Assembly (NCBI GenBank): GCA_004194705.1
Contig: SADC01000413.1
Span: 1 to 64,000, forward strand
Direction of reading: 5' to 3'
DNA length: 64,000 nucleotides
Origin: Ditylenchus dipsaci
Taxonomy: Eukaryota > Nematoda > Chromadorea > Rhabditida > Anguinidae
In this document: piece by piece, positions 23,013 to 34,467 of the stretch
How positions within the stretch are numbered: the first letter of the stretch is position 1
Layout: the number at the start of each line of letters is the position of its first letter
The notes under the pieces: generated by a model
Database searches by the model: none
What the model was told of the DNA's origin: nothing
What the model saw: only the letters and a program-made list of their open reading frames with translations
Position numbers and translations under genes: made by a program

Positions 23013-23629
23013 GGTGCGTAGACGTTTGGCCCATTTTGGACAAATGTCCAAAAATGGGCCAAACGTTTGGCCCATTTTGGACATTTGTCCAAAATGGGCC
23101 AAACGCTAATTCTGCCTGGTCCCCCCTGTTGATTTTTTTTACAAATTTTCATTTAGTCTAATTGCATCAAAAACCGTTCCAGAACACATTTTCCTTCGCT
23201 TTTTAACGAAAAAAGAGATTTATATCAAACCTCGTACCATTTTGTGACTTTTCCAGCCACATGCTGATGTCATGTTTTGTTTTAGATTTTGGGATCGATA
23301 ATTATTTGTCTGTTTTTTGCTGAAAGAGCTACTTTACAGTGCCTAACAAAATGCTGCTGGCATTTTTGGGGTTTTTTCCAATTCACCATCTTCACTGAAA
23401 TTAATCCCACAATTTGATATACAATCTCTTTTTTTCGTTAAAAAGCGAAGGAAAATGTGTTCTGGAACGGTTTTAGACGCAATTAGACTAAATTAAATTT
23501 GTAAAAAAAATCAACAGGGGGGACCAAGGCAGAATTAGCGTTTGGCCCATTTTGGACAAATGTCCAAAATGGGCCAAACGTTTGGCCCATTTTTGGACAT
23601 TTGTCCAAAATGGGCCAAACGTCCTTTAC
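23013..23629. mobile_element. hAT-type foldback with 8-bp target duplication
   Basis: GTAGCAAC flanks the element at 23005-23012 and 23630-23637. Termini are arrays of CGTTTGGCCCATTTTGGACA and its complement. Inner arms (GAACACATTTTCCTTCGCTTTTTAAC and reverse) extend the foldback. No ORF of its own. Confidence 0.8.
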
Positions 23630-23637
23630 GTAGCAAC

Positions 23638-25041
23638 GACTGGTAGGACGTAAATATTTTCGATGTTACGGGCCATACACGAAATGCGCTAGACATGAGA
23701 CGCTTAGAAAGACCTGAAATCATAGGAGCCACAGGATTTTGCAATTGATGACGTTATGTTAGCTAGAAAGACGTTATTGGGAGACTTTGGGAGACGTCTA
23801 CGACAGAATTGTGTGTGTGCGGCACAACTCGTTGAGGATACTAAACTTTTATTTCAGTCATACTTTTAGTCGGCAACATGTTTCTGTTGCAGCAGTAAAC
23901 ACTGGTGGAAGTAGGGGCAGCAATGTTGCCATTTGCTGGGAATTTGTGGATATAGATCATTTACTTGCTAAAATCCAGCTGAAAATCTGTCTTGTATCCG
24001 GTCGATTTTAATAAGATCACGTAAGTCTTGTCCACGCCTAGATTCTATCAACTATGAATCAGCAGATAAGTTTTCGTTTGATCAAGCGGTTGTAAAAAAT
24101 GATCAGTTGGTGGCCCACCGTCGAATCCATAAATTTAGAAACGGTACTTGTTTGTAGGAGACTGATCAGGGCTAAATTGATAAGTTTTCAAAATCAAGTC
24201 CTACTGATCACCTCGGACAGTGTATTCTGTCCCTTTATGACTTTCTTGTTGTGGCTTTCCTCTTGTTTGTTTCTTTGCAGGTTTTTAATTAAGTTAGATT
24301 TATGTTTTATGGCGCCCGGACATGGTCCCTACAATGCCGCTCGGAGGAAAGTTTTTTTTGTCCCAAATTTTGACTACGCATCGAGCTGATTTTTTCAGGA
24401 TCAGTGAAAATAGCCGAGAAGAATTATTCTGACAAAACAGCTTGATGCGTAATCAAAAATTAGGCTTAAAATTTCCTTTAGGCGACATTGCTCATTAAAA
24501 AGGTCAATGTCTGGGCGCCATATTTTGGTTGTGCCTTATCGTTTTGGTTGTGCCAAGTTTGATATCATTGATAGATTAAGCCACAGTCATATTTTAAACA
24601 GAAGACGGTCTGAATTAAAAGTACTGGAAATATTCGTTACACAATTCCTGTTTCGACAAAATTTTTAGCGAATCAGTGTTGTATCTAGTTGTAATGTGTG
24701 TGTTACGTATACTGTTCTATATGATTTACACGTGTAGCCTGGTTGGTTGGATCCTATTTTTTACGTTATTACAGTGTGAGTGTCGTTTGTGAGTGTATCG
24801 GTTCTAATAATCTAATATGACGTTTTTCTATTCTAATGTGACGCTTAATGTGTGAACTGAATTGGCATTTATCGTATTTTGTCTAATAGCAGCCCGCCCT
24901 CTGTTTTTTCAATAACGTTTCAGAGTTGAGGCTATTTTCGATTGACGATTTGAATATTATTAAGAGGTTGGAATATAGAAGCCGATGTGCTTCAATCAGA
25001 GAAAATAAGGTTATTGAGAGAAAATACGTTATTGCATTCAG
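23638..25041. other. Long stretch without an assignable gene
   Basis: I found no gene model. A segment near 24350-24390 (GTCCCAAATTTTGACTACGCATCGAGCTGAT) recurs at about 28998-29028, so part of this is repeated DNA. Weak splice-like signals exist but no supported ORF. Confidence 0.35.
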
Positions 25042-25051
25042 GTGAAAAGTC

Positions 25052-25394
25052 ATGCCGAAGCAAATTTTCGAGTTGGTGGACTATTTCGGACCATTGGCAG
25101 CAGCAATCGTGTTCTTCGGCGGGGCTTATATATTCGCGAATCTGATTGGCGGACTTCAGTAAGTTTTTACTTCAGCCATTTATGGTTAGCATCATTAAGC
25201 ATTGGTGATTTTAGCACAAATTGACAAAGCAGGTAGCTCGACCGTTCAATTTGTTCTTCCCTTAATTTTTTTTATTTCCCGAAATCTTCATTTCCAGAGC
25301 CGCAAATGTCTCGATCGCAACGCCGCTTAGCTGCGCAGTGCCAGAACTTCTAAAGAAATCCGAAGAAGATATTATTTATGCTTTTTATTGTTGA
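25052..25394 (+). CDS. Small single-pass membrane protein, unrecognised
   Basis: An ATG at 25052 lies 11 nt after TTGCATTCAG, a good trans-splice acceptor. Exon 1 (25052-25158) encodes FELVDYFG and a hydrophobic helix (PLAAAIVFFGGAYIFANLIG). The donor is CA/GTAAGT. Joined to an exon from 25298 it stays open to TGA at 25392-25394 (about 67 codons, ending SEEDIIYAFYC). A 18-nt micro-exon at 25215-25232 (HKLTKQ) with good AG and GT borders would need a one-base correction and would end at 25330. AATAAA signals follow at 25407 and 25426. The size and single helix suggest a small organelle or ER membrane protein, but no family was recognised. Confidence 0.6.
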
Positions 25395-25406
25395 ACATGT
25401 TGTAAC

Positions 25407-25431
25407 AATAAATAATTGAGATATGAATAAA
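25407..25431 (+). terminator. Tandem poly(A) signals
   Basis: AATAAA at 25407-25412 and at 25426-25431, close behind the small membrane-protein gene. Confidence 0.55.
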
Positions 25432-25748
25432 GTGTTTATGTTTCGAAGGGTTACTAGAATTTAGGTCAGAGAAAACTGTTGAATGCGTACGGGTGGTACG
25501 TACTCTTTTCACGAAAACTGGGTATAAGTCGGTGGGAAATTACCCATGTCTCTGATTTCGAGTCTCACAGCCAGCATTATAACAAATCAAGAACCAGTAA
25601 ATTTGATTAGATAATGAGTATCTTATATGTGATAAGTATGTACCTCTTAATGACCAATCGTCACTATTCTAACCCAGTAGCTAGCTCTATTAGTGATTGA
25701 ACCCAAAAACTCTCTACATATCCTCGAATATCTCTTATTGAATCCAAA

Positions 25749-26906
25749 ATGTTCAATGCCGTTACAAGAAAAAGAGCAATTCCAGCTGCAGCTAATGAAT
25801 GGTGTCCTGTCAAGAAAATGTGCATGTTCAAGGTGAGAGAAATTTTATTTGTCGTATATTTAAAAAAAACTACTTTTTCTGTGCTAATTTATTTAATTTT
25901 TTTTATTACTCAACCTCACAAAAAGCCCTCTTGTAACACCGGAACCAAAAATACATCTGACAAAGACCAGATGCATCATCGGTTATGGGTAAAAATCCCC
26001 CCCGTAAAAATCCCCCTAGCAAAAACCCCCCCAACAAAAATCCCCCCAGTAAAAATCCCCCCAGAATAAAAATTGAAGTGAGGCAAATGTATCTAAGCAA
26101 ATGTATTTCAAAACCACGGTATTCTAACCAAAATCATGTCATGAACACTATTTTATAGTTAAAGACGTCCCAGTGCCGATGTAAACCGGAGTACCGAAGC
26201 ATGAAACGAGGTAATGACTTTATTGCCTGGAGGGTGTAGTATAGTCATTGGTTTTACTCACAATACTTTAAGTATAAAGTTAACTCGCAATGCCTAAAGG
26301 ACCTTAACTCCTATGTGGATATCCTAACCAACTAGTAAAGCCACCTGTATACCTGATAATGGATATTACTAGGTGAGTATCACTGCCGTGGTAGTACTAC
26401 CCAAGTTCCACCACCTTAGTTCTACTATTTCAGTACAACTATTAAGATGCCCTACTACCAATTCTCGGGGAAGTTGAATTATAGGTTGTTGCTATGCTAA
26501 AGTAACCGAAATAGGAATTTTGAAGCTGTTTGGTTAGAAAAATTAGTGTTTGCTGCCAGCATCGGTTAAGATGCTTACATGTAGCCTCAGGTACCCTCAG
26601 GTAGTTAAGGTATTTTTCTAGCTCGATGCGGGGATTCCGAATAGCAAAACCGATATTTTGGTATTATCAAACCGTGTTTAGGGTCCCAATTTTGATTAAC
26701 AAATTGATAATATTGACAATAATTTGCTTATTTTAAGTCCGAGTCCGTGAATAAATGTCCATTTAATTTCAATTTCTATTCTGGGGGATTTGTGCTGGGG
26801 GGATTTTTGTGGGGGGATTTTTGCTGGGGGATTTTGTTGGGGGATTTTGCTGTGGGGATTTTCGCGGGGGGATTTTTACCCATAACCGCATCATCGGTAC
26901 TGTTAG
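25749..26906 (+). CDS. Possible small four-cysteine peptide gene split by a transposon
   Basis: Exon 1 (25749-25832) starts MFNAVTRKRAIPAAANEW and contains C-P-V-K-K-M-C. A donor AAG/GTGAGA follows, and a weak acceptor (CACAAAAAG) leads to an exon that reaches the left edge of a foldback at 25981. Across the element the duplicated GCATCATC lets the frame close as ..HHRYC and TAG at 26904-26906. The product would be about 49 residues with four Cys and a dibasic RKR near the N-terminus. No signal peptide is visible, so an upstream exon may be missing. As it stands the element would add its own sequence to the product. Whether the ORF is a real gene is uncertain. Confidence 0.35.
25981..26887. 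mobile_element. 907-bp hAT-type foldback with 8-bp target duplication
   Basis: GCATCATC lies at 25973-25980 and 26888-26895. The termini GGTTATGGGTAAAAATCC and GGATTTTTACCCATAACC are exact inverted repeats, followed inward by tandem AAAATCCCCCC / GGGGGGATTTT units of about 13-15 bp. No transposase. Confidence 0.85.
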
Positions 26907-27017
26907 CTAATTGAACATACACTCAAGTACTAAGAACTGCTTATGTTGATTGCTTTCTATTTTAGCATACCGACACACTTGCGAAAAAGCTGGTGGGATT
27001 TCATAATCTGCCCCGTC

Positions 27018-28131
27018 CCCCGTAGCAACAACGAAAAATCGCGGATTGTATCCGCGGATAGAAATTTCGCAGCAACAACGAAAAATCCGCGGATACAATC
27101 CGCGGATTTCTCGAAAGTTATCCGCGGATATTTTTCGTAGCAACAACGAAAAAATCCGCGGATATTTTGAACAAATCCGCGGATTTTTTCTAGCCTGCTC
27201 GGGAGGAGGCTAGAAATATAATTTTGACTTTTTTTTTTCATTTAGAGAAGTACTCAAAAATTATTTTCAAGTAATTATTTTGACGTAATAGCCTAAAAAG
27301 CATTTGAGAGGTAAAAACAAGCTCTATAGGAAGTGATGTGGAATTAAAAGGGTACTTTCAAAAACTCCTATTTTGACTATTTTACCATGTGCTTAAACAT
27401 GGACCTTGGCAAATGAGCCTCTTTATGCATTTTTGATAAAGATTCCTGTTCGGATTAAGCTTATTCCGCAGGTTAGGCCCTACGCCCTTTCATAGTATTG
27501 GCTGTAATCATAGTCGAGGGTCAACTTAGTTGACCCTCAACTTTTTGAATTGACCCCTAAAGTTGACTTCACCCTCAACATTTTAGGCCTCAACTTAGTT
27601 GACCCTTAATATTTTCTGTCGAACCCATAAAGTTGACCCTCAAAGTTGAACCCAGCCTCAACTTTTTGCACAACAACTTTTAGTGGACCCTGAGGTTGAC
27701 CGTCGACTACTTTGAGTGCACCGAAAAGCATGCATACCAGAGTTCCTATATGCGGTAGGCCACAGTGTTCAAAACCAAGATCAAAACCTTCAGTTGTTGA
27801 CACTGGGCTTTTGCGAATATTTTACTTTTTATTTAACCCTTCCACCCCCATAAAGCCCTTGATACTTTTAAAAAATGGTCGAAAATGTAATTTAGAAAAA
27901 AAATTACCTGTATGTGACAATAACGACAAAAAAATTTGGCGGATGAACTAATCCACGGATTTTTTTGAAGAATCCGCGGATATCTTGAAGAAATCCACGG
28001 ATTTGTTATGTTTCCGCGGATTTGCTTATCCGCGGATAGAATTTTGTTTTTGCTACGAAAATGTATCCGCGGATTTGTTCATCCGCGGATTTCTTAAGAA
28101 ATCCGCGGATTTTTTTTTCGTTGTTGCTACG
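27018..28131. mobile_element. Harbinger-like foldback element A with ATCCGCGGAT arrays
   Basis: Ends read GTAGCAACAACGAAAAATC and TTTTTTCGTTGTTGCTAC. Inside each end are multiple copies of the palindrome ATCCGCGGAT. The centre (27380-27780) holds repeat sequence of the TATGCGGTAGGCC family and TTGACCC words. No transposase in this copy; assignment to Harbinger comes from its neighbour B. Confidence 0.65.
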
Positions 28132-28134
28132 GGG

Positions 28135-28975
28135 CATAGCAACAACGAAAAATCCGCGATGCAATCCGCGGATTTCTTGAAAGTTATCCGCGGATATTTT
28201 TCGTAGCAACAACGAAAAGTTAAATTTCACATAATTTTTTGTCATATTGTTGTACAAACTTTTAATACTTTTTGTTTCAAAATTTGATTATTTCCACAGG
28301 GTACCAAGGAGAGATTCACAAAAAGACAACAGAAAAGTCCGGGGGTATTTTAGACAAGGATAATAGTATAGTACCCAATGAAAACAATTACACCTAATTT
28401 TTTTAAAGCTACAATGCCTCTCATTGTAAGACAAGAGCTTTGGTTGAGCAAGTTTTCGGACGTTGGAAACGACGTTTTCATAGCCTCCATAATGAACTTC
28501 GTATCAAGCTGGAAAGTATTCCAGATTATATTGTTGCAGCTGCTACATTGCACAATATTGCAATTTTGCTTAAACAAGGTGATTTTCTTGGCCCTGAAGA
28601 TGATTACACAGAAGATCAGCCTGAGCAAACTAGTGCAACTGGCTACACTGGAAGTGGAAATGTATACCGTGCTCAAATTGTGCAAAATTTCTTTTGATGA
28701 AATCCACTGTCTAAGTCATTAATGCCACTCATATTTTTTCGTATTATTCTCATATGCACTCATAATCAATAAAAAAATAAATGAAAATAATCAATAAATA
28801 AAAATTCCAATAAGAAAAATTGACATAACTAAAAAATTATAAAAGTTGAAATTATAAAAAATTCCATCCGCGGATAAACATATCCGCAGATATCTCAAAG
28901 AAATCCACGGATTTGTTAAGTATCCGCGGATTTGCTTATCCGCGGATAGAATTTCGTTATTGCTACGAAAATGTG
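28135..28975. mobile_element. Harbinger-like element B, partial autonomous copy
   Basis: It starts TAGCAACAACGAAAAATCC directly after element A and ends GGATAGAATTTCGTTATTGCTACGA, with the same ATCCGCGGAT words near both ends. It contains a transposase fragment (28440-28697). Most of an intact Harbinger coding region is missing. Confidence 0.65.
28440..28697 (+). pseudogene. PIF/Harbinger transposase C-terminal fragment
   Basis: The frame reads VEQVFGRWKRRFHSLHNELR, then IKLESIPDYIVAAATLHNIAI, then an acidic tail (GPEDDYTEDQPEQT) to a stop. The E-FG-WK-RF and LHN-IA signatures are those of the C-terminal end of the DDE nuclease of PIF/Harbinger transposons (HARBI1 family). Roughly 80 of about 350-400 expected residues remain. 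The catalytic Asp residues upstream are absent and no upstream coding exon could be joined, so it is inactive. Confidence 0.8.
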
Positions 28976-29024
28976 CCCGGAGGAAATTTTTTTTGGTCCC
29001 AAATTTTGACTACGCATCGAGCTG

Positions 29025-29252
29025 ATTCTGTTCGTGTTGCACACCTGCAAAAAGCTGCGCCATCTGAATATCAACTGTTGTGAGAGAGCAACAGTTACAA
29101 CATTCGAAGCAATTATGCGCAGGTTGACCACTACGCTCACATACAGTACATCTGAACCTGAATTGGTATGGCCTCAAATTGGAGTGGGAGAGGAGGAGCG
29201 TCAACTGTTAACACCAGAATCTGGCAGTTTTGTCATTTATGTGGAAGTGTAG
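29025..29252 (+). pseudogene. Possible leucine-rich-repeat 3' exon fragment
   Basis: The frame encodes LHTCKKLRHLNINCCERATVT, FEAIMRRL and a diverged tail to a TAG at 29250-29252. C-KLRHLNI-C resembles one cysteine-containing leucine-rich repeat of F-box/LRR proteins. AATAAA follows near 29291. Upstream is repeated DNA and Harbinger sequence, so no preceding exon is evident. It may be the last exon of a disrupted gene or a captured fragment. Confidence 0.35.
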
Positions 29253-29369
29253 TATTATTTGTTACTGTTTATATGAATTTCGGAGCTCAATAAAATATTG
29301 TCATGCATTATTCTGAATTAATATTAAAGCGCATGTTTGATTTAGTTGGCGTAAAAATGGGCACAATCG

Positions 29370-29650
29370 TTTTGCCAATAAAACTTTTGCCAATGATACC
29401 ATTTCGCCAGTAGTATGTTTTCGCTAATAGCATCTTTTCTCAAATATTGTTATATCTTTGTTAGGCAAATTACCACTCTTTTTGTAACCAGTGAGATGAG
29501 CTGCCGAATGAGTGGTAATTCGCCGACAAGGGAATAACATTGCTTGAGAAAAGAAGCTATTGGCGAAAACCTACCACTGGCGAAGTGATCTCATTGGCAA
29601 AAAGATCTCCGTGGTAAAAGTTTCATTGGCAAAATGATTACGCCCCGTAA
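29370..29650. mobile_element. Foldback with TTTTGCCAATG / CATTGGCAAAA arms
   Basis: The arms (TTTTGCCAATAAAACTTTTGCC.. and ..CATTGGCAAAATG) pair across an inner hairpin (GGCAAATTACCACTC / GAGTGGTAATTCGCC). Non-coding. Confidence 0.6.
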
Positions 29651-31005
29651 AAATATGCGAAAAAATTCGAATTTAAATAAATTTATATGGAGCGGAATCT
29701 GAAATTAGACAGTGAGTGTAATTATTAAAAAGAAGTTTCCTGAGTAAATCAAGCATGCCGAACACGAATGCGATGTCAGAAAATTAGACTCATCCAGCAA
29801 AAATAAAATTTCATGTCAAGATGCCTCATGGAATACACTTTTGAACGTTTGCTTTAACACTTAAAAAGCCTTTTTTAGATAGCTTAAAAGCACTTTCTGG
29901 TGCAGTTTTTCTTGCGCTGTCGAATAGTATCAACTATTAAATAAAAAGGGCGTTTTCCTACAAATTTTTGTATGAACAACGTTTTTGAAAAAATGGTTTC
30001 TTTAAACCGAAATTTTTTCATTTCATTGTCACAAATACCTTAACGATATGTCATTTGAAAGCTCGTAATCAGCGCTTTCTTTTGCACATAAAATAATATT
30101 AATTTATTTAAAAAAAATTGGCATGGTCTGCCTATTTAGAACTGAAAAGATAAAAATATTGACATTGATGGTTTATAAAGGCAGCTGACCACCATCGAGT
30201 GATTTTTTTTGAAATTTTTCTCACTACCGTGTTTAGCTTGAATTTCTGCACAAGGACGTGCGTTCAGGACGTACAGCCTTTCGCGTGTTAAAGAGGGTGC
30301 GCTACATTGGTAGTTTGCGATACCGTCAATTACCAAAAAGGTAGCTTTTAAAAAGGCGATCAAAATAGCCACATAACACAGGGGCCCAAAATTCAAATTT
30401 ATAATCATTAGCAAAATTTGTCGCCAAATAAAAAATTCCGAAAAATGGTCAATTTTGGACACTGACTGTTTTGTATGTCAGATATAATTTTTTTATAATT
30501 TTTTGTGAAAAGCTGTTGACCAAAAAATTCTTTATAGCAAGGGCTTTCAAATAAGCCATCACTTGCCCATGAAACCTGCAGAATTTCAAAATTACAATTG
30601 ATTTCTCTTAAAAAAGTTCATAAATTTTCTTGATCTGGTTGACTTTATTGAGATTCTAGAAAGTTTTTCTGTCAGATTATTTAAAACAAAACCGAGAGCT
30701 TTATAGAAGAGTAAATTTGCTACATTTTCTTACCAAGGAAGTATGCAAAAAATGCAAATTTAGGGTGTGCTATGCAAAAGTTAGATGAAAATCTCAAAAA
30801 CCCCTATTTTTACTCGAGAAAATCCCACTTGTTCACTTCAAATGGTCTCTAGTTTCTAAAACAACATCTTTACAAAAATCGGCTCAATTATTCTTGTAGC
30901 TGAATGTCTGGGCTATCTTTTGGTATATAGATTATTGTGAAAAGACTGTCGATTTGCACTTTTCGTCTGTCGTTTATGTTTTCCACTATTTTTTTTGTAT
31001 TTTAA
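29651..31005. other. AT-rich stretch without a recognised feature
   Basis: No gene or clear repeat seen. The 108-codon minus ORF at 30136-30462 has no coding character that I could support. Confidence 0.35.
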
Positions 31006-31009
31006 GTTT

Positions 31010-31753
31010 GTCTAAATGAAGCAAGGCAAGTTTGGAAAGCACAACGCAGTGGGCAGTCTCTGGCCGGCAGGAACAAGCAGTCTAGCATGCTCAAAGTCAA
31101 TTTCGGAGACAATCAGAAGTCTGGAGATCTTGGACCAAAGAAGAAGATCCCTAAGTTGGGTGACAAATCTCCCGGTCCGGTTCGTCTTCTGATGATGAAG
31201 GTTTGTTGTGTTCAAAACATGATTGCCAGGAAAACGCTGTTCTACTTTAGATCTTATGAATGCGATCCTTGGAAGCAACGATTCGTCGCAGGACTTTGCT
31301 GATGCTGCCTACGGCTCTTCGGGTGGCTCTTTTGTTGAGGAAAGTGAGGGCTCCACGGATGACGATGCTGAAATGTCCGAGAAAGGTAATCATTTCAGTG
31401 CGTCAATGCGATAATATTATCACATTTCAGCCAGTTCCGATGGGACCTTCAGTGACGTGAAGCCAACTAAGAAGAGTGATGAGAAGAAGGTCGCTTTCAA
31501 CGGTGTCATCGCTCAAATCTCGCGCAAGTCTAATGAGCACAAGTCGCTGCTTGAAAACAAGTTGAATGTCGCTCCTCCCAAAGGTGTAATTTGTACGTTG
31601 CAATACTTCCTAATTTTTCATGAACTGCTTCAGGTCATACTTCTGGCAATTGAAGGCGCTCGCAACGTAAAAGGCATCAATGAGAAGTGGAAGGAGAAGC
31701 TCTCAGAAGATCACAGAAAAATTCACGCTGAAGCTGGCGGAAACGGGATCTAG
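31010..31753 (+). CDS. Charged, serine/acidic-rich protein, unrecognised
   Basis: Exons approximately 31010-31200, 31230-31385, 31431-31583 and 31634-31753. The best frame runs LNEARQVWKAQRSGQSLAGR, KVNFGDNQKSGDLGPKKK, LGDKSPG, SSSDDEGKR, LMNAILGSNDSSQDFADAAY, then acidic ESEGSTDDDAEMSEK, and ends KGINEKWKEKLSEDHRKIH..GNGI. Two single-base frame changes are needed (near 31185 and in the last exon near 31645). The ATG in this frame is at 31087; an earlier ATG at 31016, just after TATTTTAAG, would need a further shift. The first intron is only 29 nt. AATAAA is at 31854. Predicted hydrophilic, probably nuclear or cytosolic; no domain recognised. Confidence 0.6.
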
Positions 31754-31853
31754 CCGCAAAGTATTTTAAGCTAAACATCGTTCTCGTTATCCTCCTTAGA
31801 ATTGTGTTTTTGATGTGGTTGGTTAAATTTCGGAGTTTATGATTTGTTTCGAC

Positions 31854-31859
31854 AATAAA
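31854..31859 (+). terminator. Poly(A) signal
   Basis: AATAAA 100 nt after the stop of the charged-protein gene, followed by GT/T-rich sequence. Confidence 0.6.
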
Positions 31860-33026
31860 GAGACTTTATAATTGAGTTGAGCCTGGCTTTCCTTGTTTTC
31901 CCAGTTTTTACTACCCAGCTTTTGCATATTCTTCTGCCCGAATATCCGAAATTGTCTTTTTGATACTCATGAGTCATGACATAGTTATTAAATAATTGTT
32001 CTCACATCTGCTATTTAACAGTATATGTATTCCCGTTTTTCGATTAGATAAAAGTGTTATGGGTATTCAGAAGTTCAAAATTCTATTTCACGCAAAAATT
32101 TAATTAAACTTTTGGATAAATAATTTGGATTTTTTTAAATATTGAAAAAATTCATTCAAAAATTCTTGGCGTTTTGTTTAAGTTGAACTGATTATGAATT
32201 TGAATTTTGGGCCCCTGTGATAAGTAAATAAAATGCAAATGGTTTTAGTAGGTTCTGCTGGTAGAATAGTAGAAAATATATCAGCGAAATAGCGTATAGT
32301 TTACAACACTCCAGGCGTATCTGAAAGGTAGTTTGGCGACTGAGTCACAGCCAACACCAACATTTCAGATATTCCTAGTTGTGATAAACTTGAATATAAT
32401 CATAATAATATAAAAAACTGTTTCATTAGCCTGAAATTTAGAAATCAGTAAATTAGCTAAATAAAAAAATACGCAGATTTTCGGGTCACCCCCAAAATTT
32501 TCGGGTCCCTCGGGTAAGGCGTGTTTTTGATCAGTGACCGTACCATCCGCCACACCCTTCCTCTGATACGACTCGAAGTGGCTGGCTTTGACTGAAAACA
32601 TGAGGGACGACATCCCGAAAATTTTGAAAATAGGACGGCAGACCAGTGTATGGTCACAGCTTTGCAAAATGTAAGGTGGAGAATCTTGCTCAAAATTTGT
32701 AGTGCTGATTATGACTTCAATGATTTCTAATTTGTATGCTATAATGTGGCCTGAATCTCATTAAGAATTGTCGTAGAAACGAAAAAAGGTAATGTGGAGA
32801 ATCTTCTTCGAATAAAAAAGGTCATACAAGTTTTTTTACTAAAGAAAACATGCTAAAAGAATTTGTAGCAAGACAAATAAATTAGAATTCTCAAACATCT
32901 AAACTTTCGATTTTCGGGTTTGATGCGATTTGCAAACGGGCAATTTTTTCGCAGCTGATTTTCTCTGTCAGCTTTTCTCTTACAATTTTCAATTTTTTTT
33001 TAAGTTTTAACACCATGAGGTAGCCC
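31860..33026. other. Stretch without a recognised feature
   Basis: AT-rich. A block near 32470-32700 yields 78-100 codon minus ORFs but no recognisable protein or splice structure. Confidence 0.35.
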
Positions 33027-33225
33027 TGCAATTCTAGTTTCTAGTGAGGTATCACTTGTTACAACATCTTTGCATAACATATTCTAAAAATACAAAAGTA
33101 TGAACCAAATTATTTTCTGACTTACTTCATACCTTTGCCCTTTTGGAATATATTTTGCAAAGATGTTGCAACAAATGATACCTCATTAGAAACTAGAATC
33201 GCAGGACACCTGATGACACTTTTCT
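33027..33225. mobile_element. MITE with TGCAATTCTAGTTTCTA ends
   Basis: CCTGCAATTCTAGTTTCTAGTGAGG pairs with CCTCATTAGAAACTAGAATCGCAGG; inner arms ACATCTTTGCATAA / TTTTGCAAAGATGT continue it. Related to the shorter copy at 13935-14045. Confidence 0.75.
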
Positions 33226-33239
33226 CGTACAAAATCACG

Positions 33240-33600
33240 GGCTGAAGAAGAGTGGGGAAATTCAAATTGGGGAGAAACAAATAGGGGAAAAAACCTTGTA
33301 GTTATTCGGCAAATACTTAATGGGTGAAAGAACATTTTATTTGTGATTTAAATTAGTAAGCTTGAAGTAGGACGAGAACCACTGGCCTTTTTTACATTAG
33401 TTAAAAAAGGTTAGTTAACTAAGAATAGTATTTGAAACGACGATAATTTTGTCTGTGATTTTGGGCAGGAGAAGAGTGTGGAAATTCAAATTGGGAAAAA
33501 CAAATAAGGGAAAAATCTTTGTCGTTATTCGGCAAATATTCGTCTTACTTCAAGCTTACTGATTTAAATCACAAATAAAATGTTCTTTCACCCATTTAAA
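33240..33600. mobile_element. Foldback with AAGCTTGAAGTAGGACGAG arms
   Basis: GGGTGAAAGAACATTTTATTTGTG..AAGCTTGAAGTA near 33320-33370 pairs with TACTTCAAGCTT..CACAAATAAAATG near 33545-33595. Direct copies of GAAGAGTG.GGAAATTCAAATTGGG occur within. Confidence 0.6.
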
Positions 33601-34467
33601 CTGCAATTCGCAGAGTTATGGACAGCCCACACACAACTTTCCCTGAATAAACAATGGCTAAACACATTTTTAGACACAGCTCAATCTTCTCCATTACAAT
33701 TATCTTCATTAGCAGACCAAAAGCAACGAGGTATTGTGGAGTTGTCCGGCCAGATCTAGCCCTAACAAGACAGAGAAAACAATAGAATGTTGTTGTTTGT
33801 GAATTAGAGCCCTCTCAAACATACTATTTTGCACAAAAGATTATGAGTAGGCAGGCAGTAGTGTCCTACCTCTTTTCTAACCGCTCTCAAAACTTATTTA
33901 CATCCCTCCTTCTTGTGGGGTGTGGATGACCTGCCCTCTTGAGTGTGTGGGCATACAACACAAGTACAAACACTTCTTTTGCTGGACTGGATAACCTTCT
34001 TCAAGAAAAATTGAGGAAATCGAGAAATGAGGACTTCAGGGACCATGTTTTTTATGCCCAGTGGCATGACCGAAATTTGAATAGGCGAGGGACACTTCTC
34101 TTCGGTCTCTCACTGTAATCTTTGGAGTCTTTCGCAATGAATCATCAGAGTAAAGTGAGAGAAGAAAGAGAACTGTCCCGAAAGAGAACTGGTAAAACTC
34201 GTGTTTTTCATATTTTATATCAAAAAAATTGTCACGAAAAACTGAGTCGATTGGCGTTCACAGAATTTCGAAAAGCGGCCTAGAAAAAAAAGTTATGACC
34301 TCTCAGAAGTGGGCGAATTTCTTGACACACCCTGCACTGATTTCTATAAGAAAAAAAACAACGCGGTTAATGTCAAGTCAAAAGTTCCTTCTCTGCTGGG
34401 ACTGACTCTCTTAAACCCCAATTTGAACAGTCTGGCAGCGGAAACTCGACGGGTTTCAATTTTACTA
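33601..34467. other. Stretch without a recognised feature
   Basis: No supported gene or repeat found. Confidence 0.3.
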
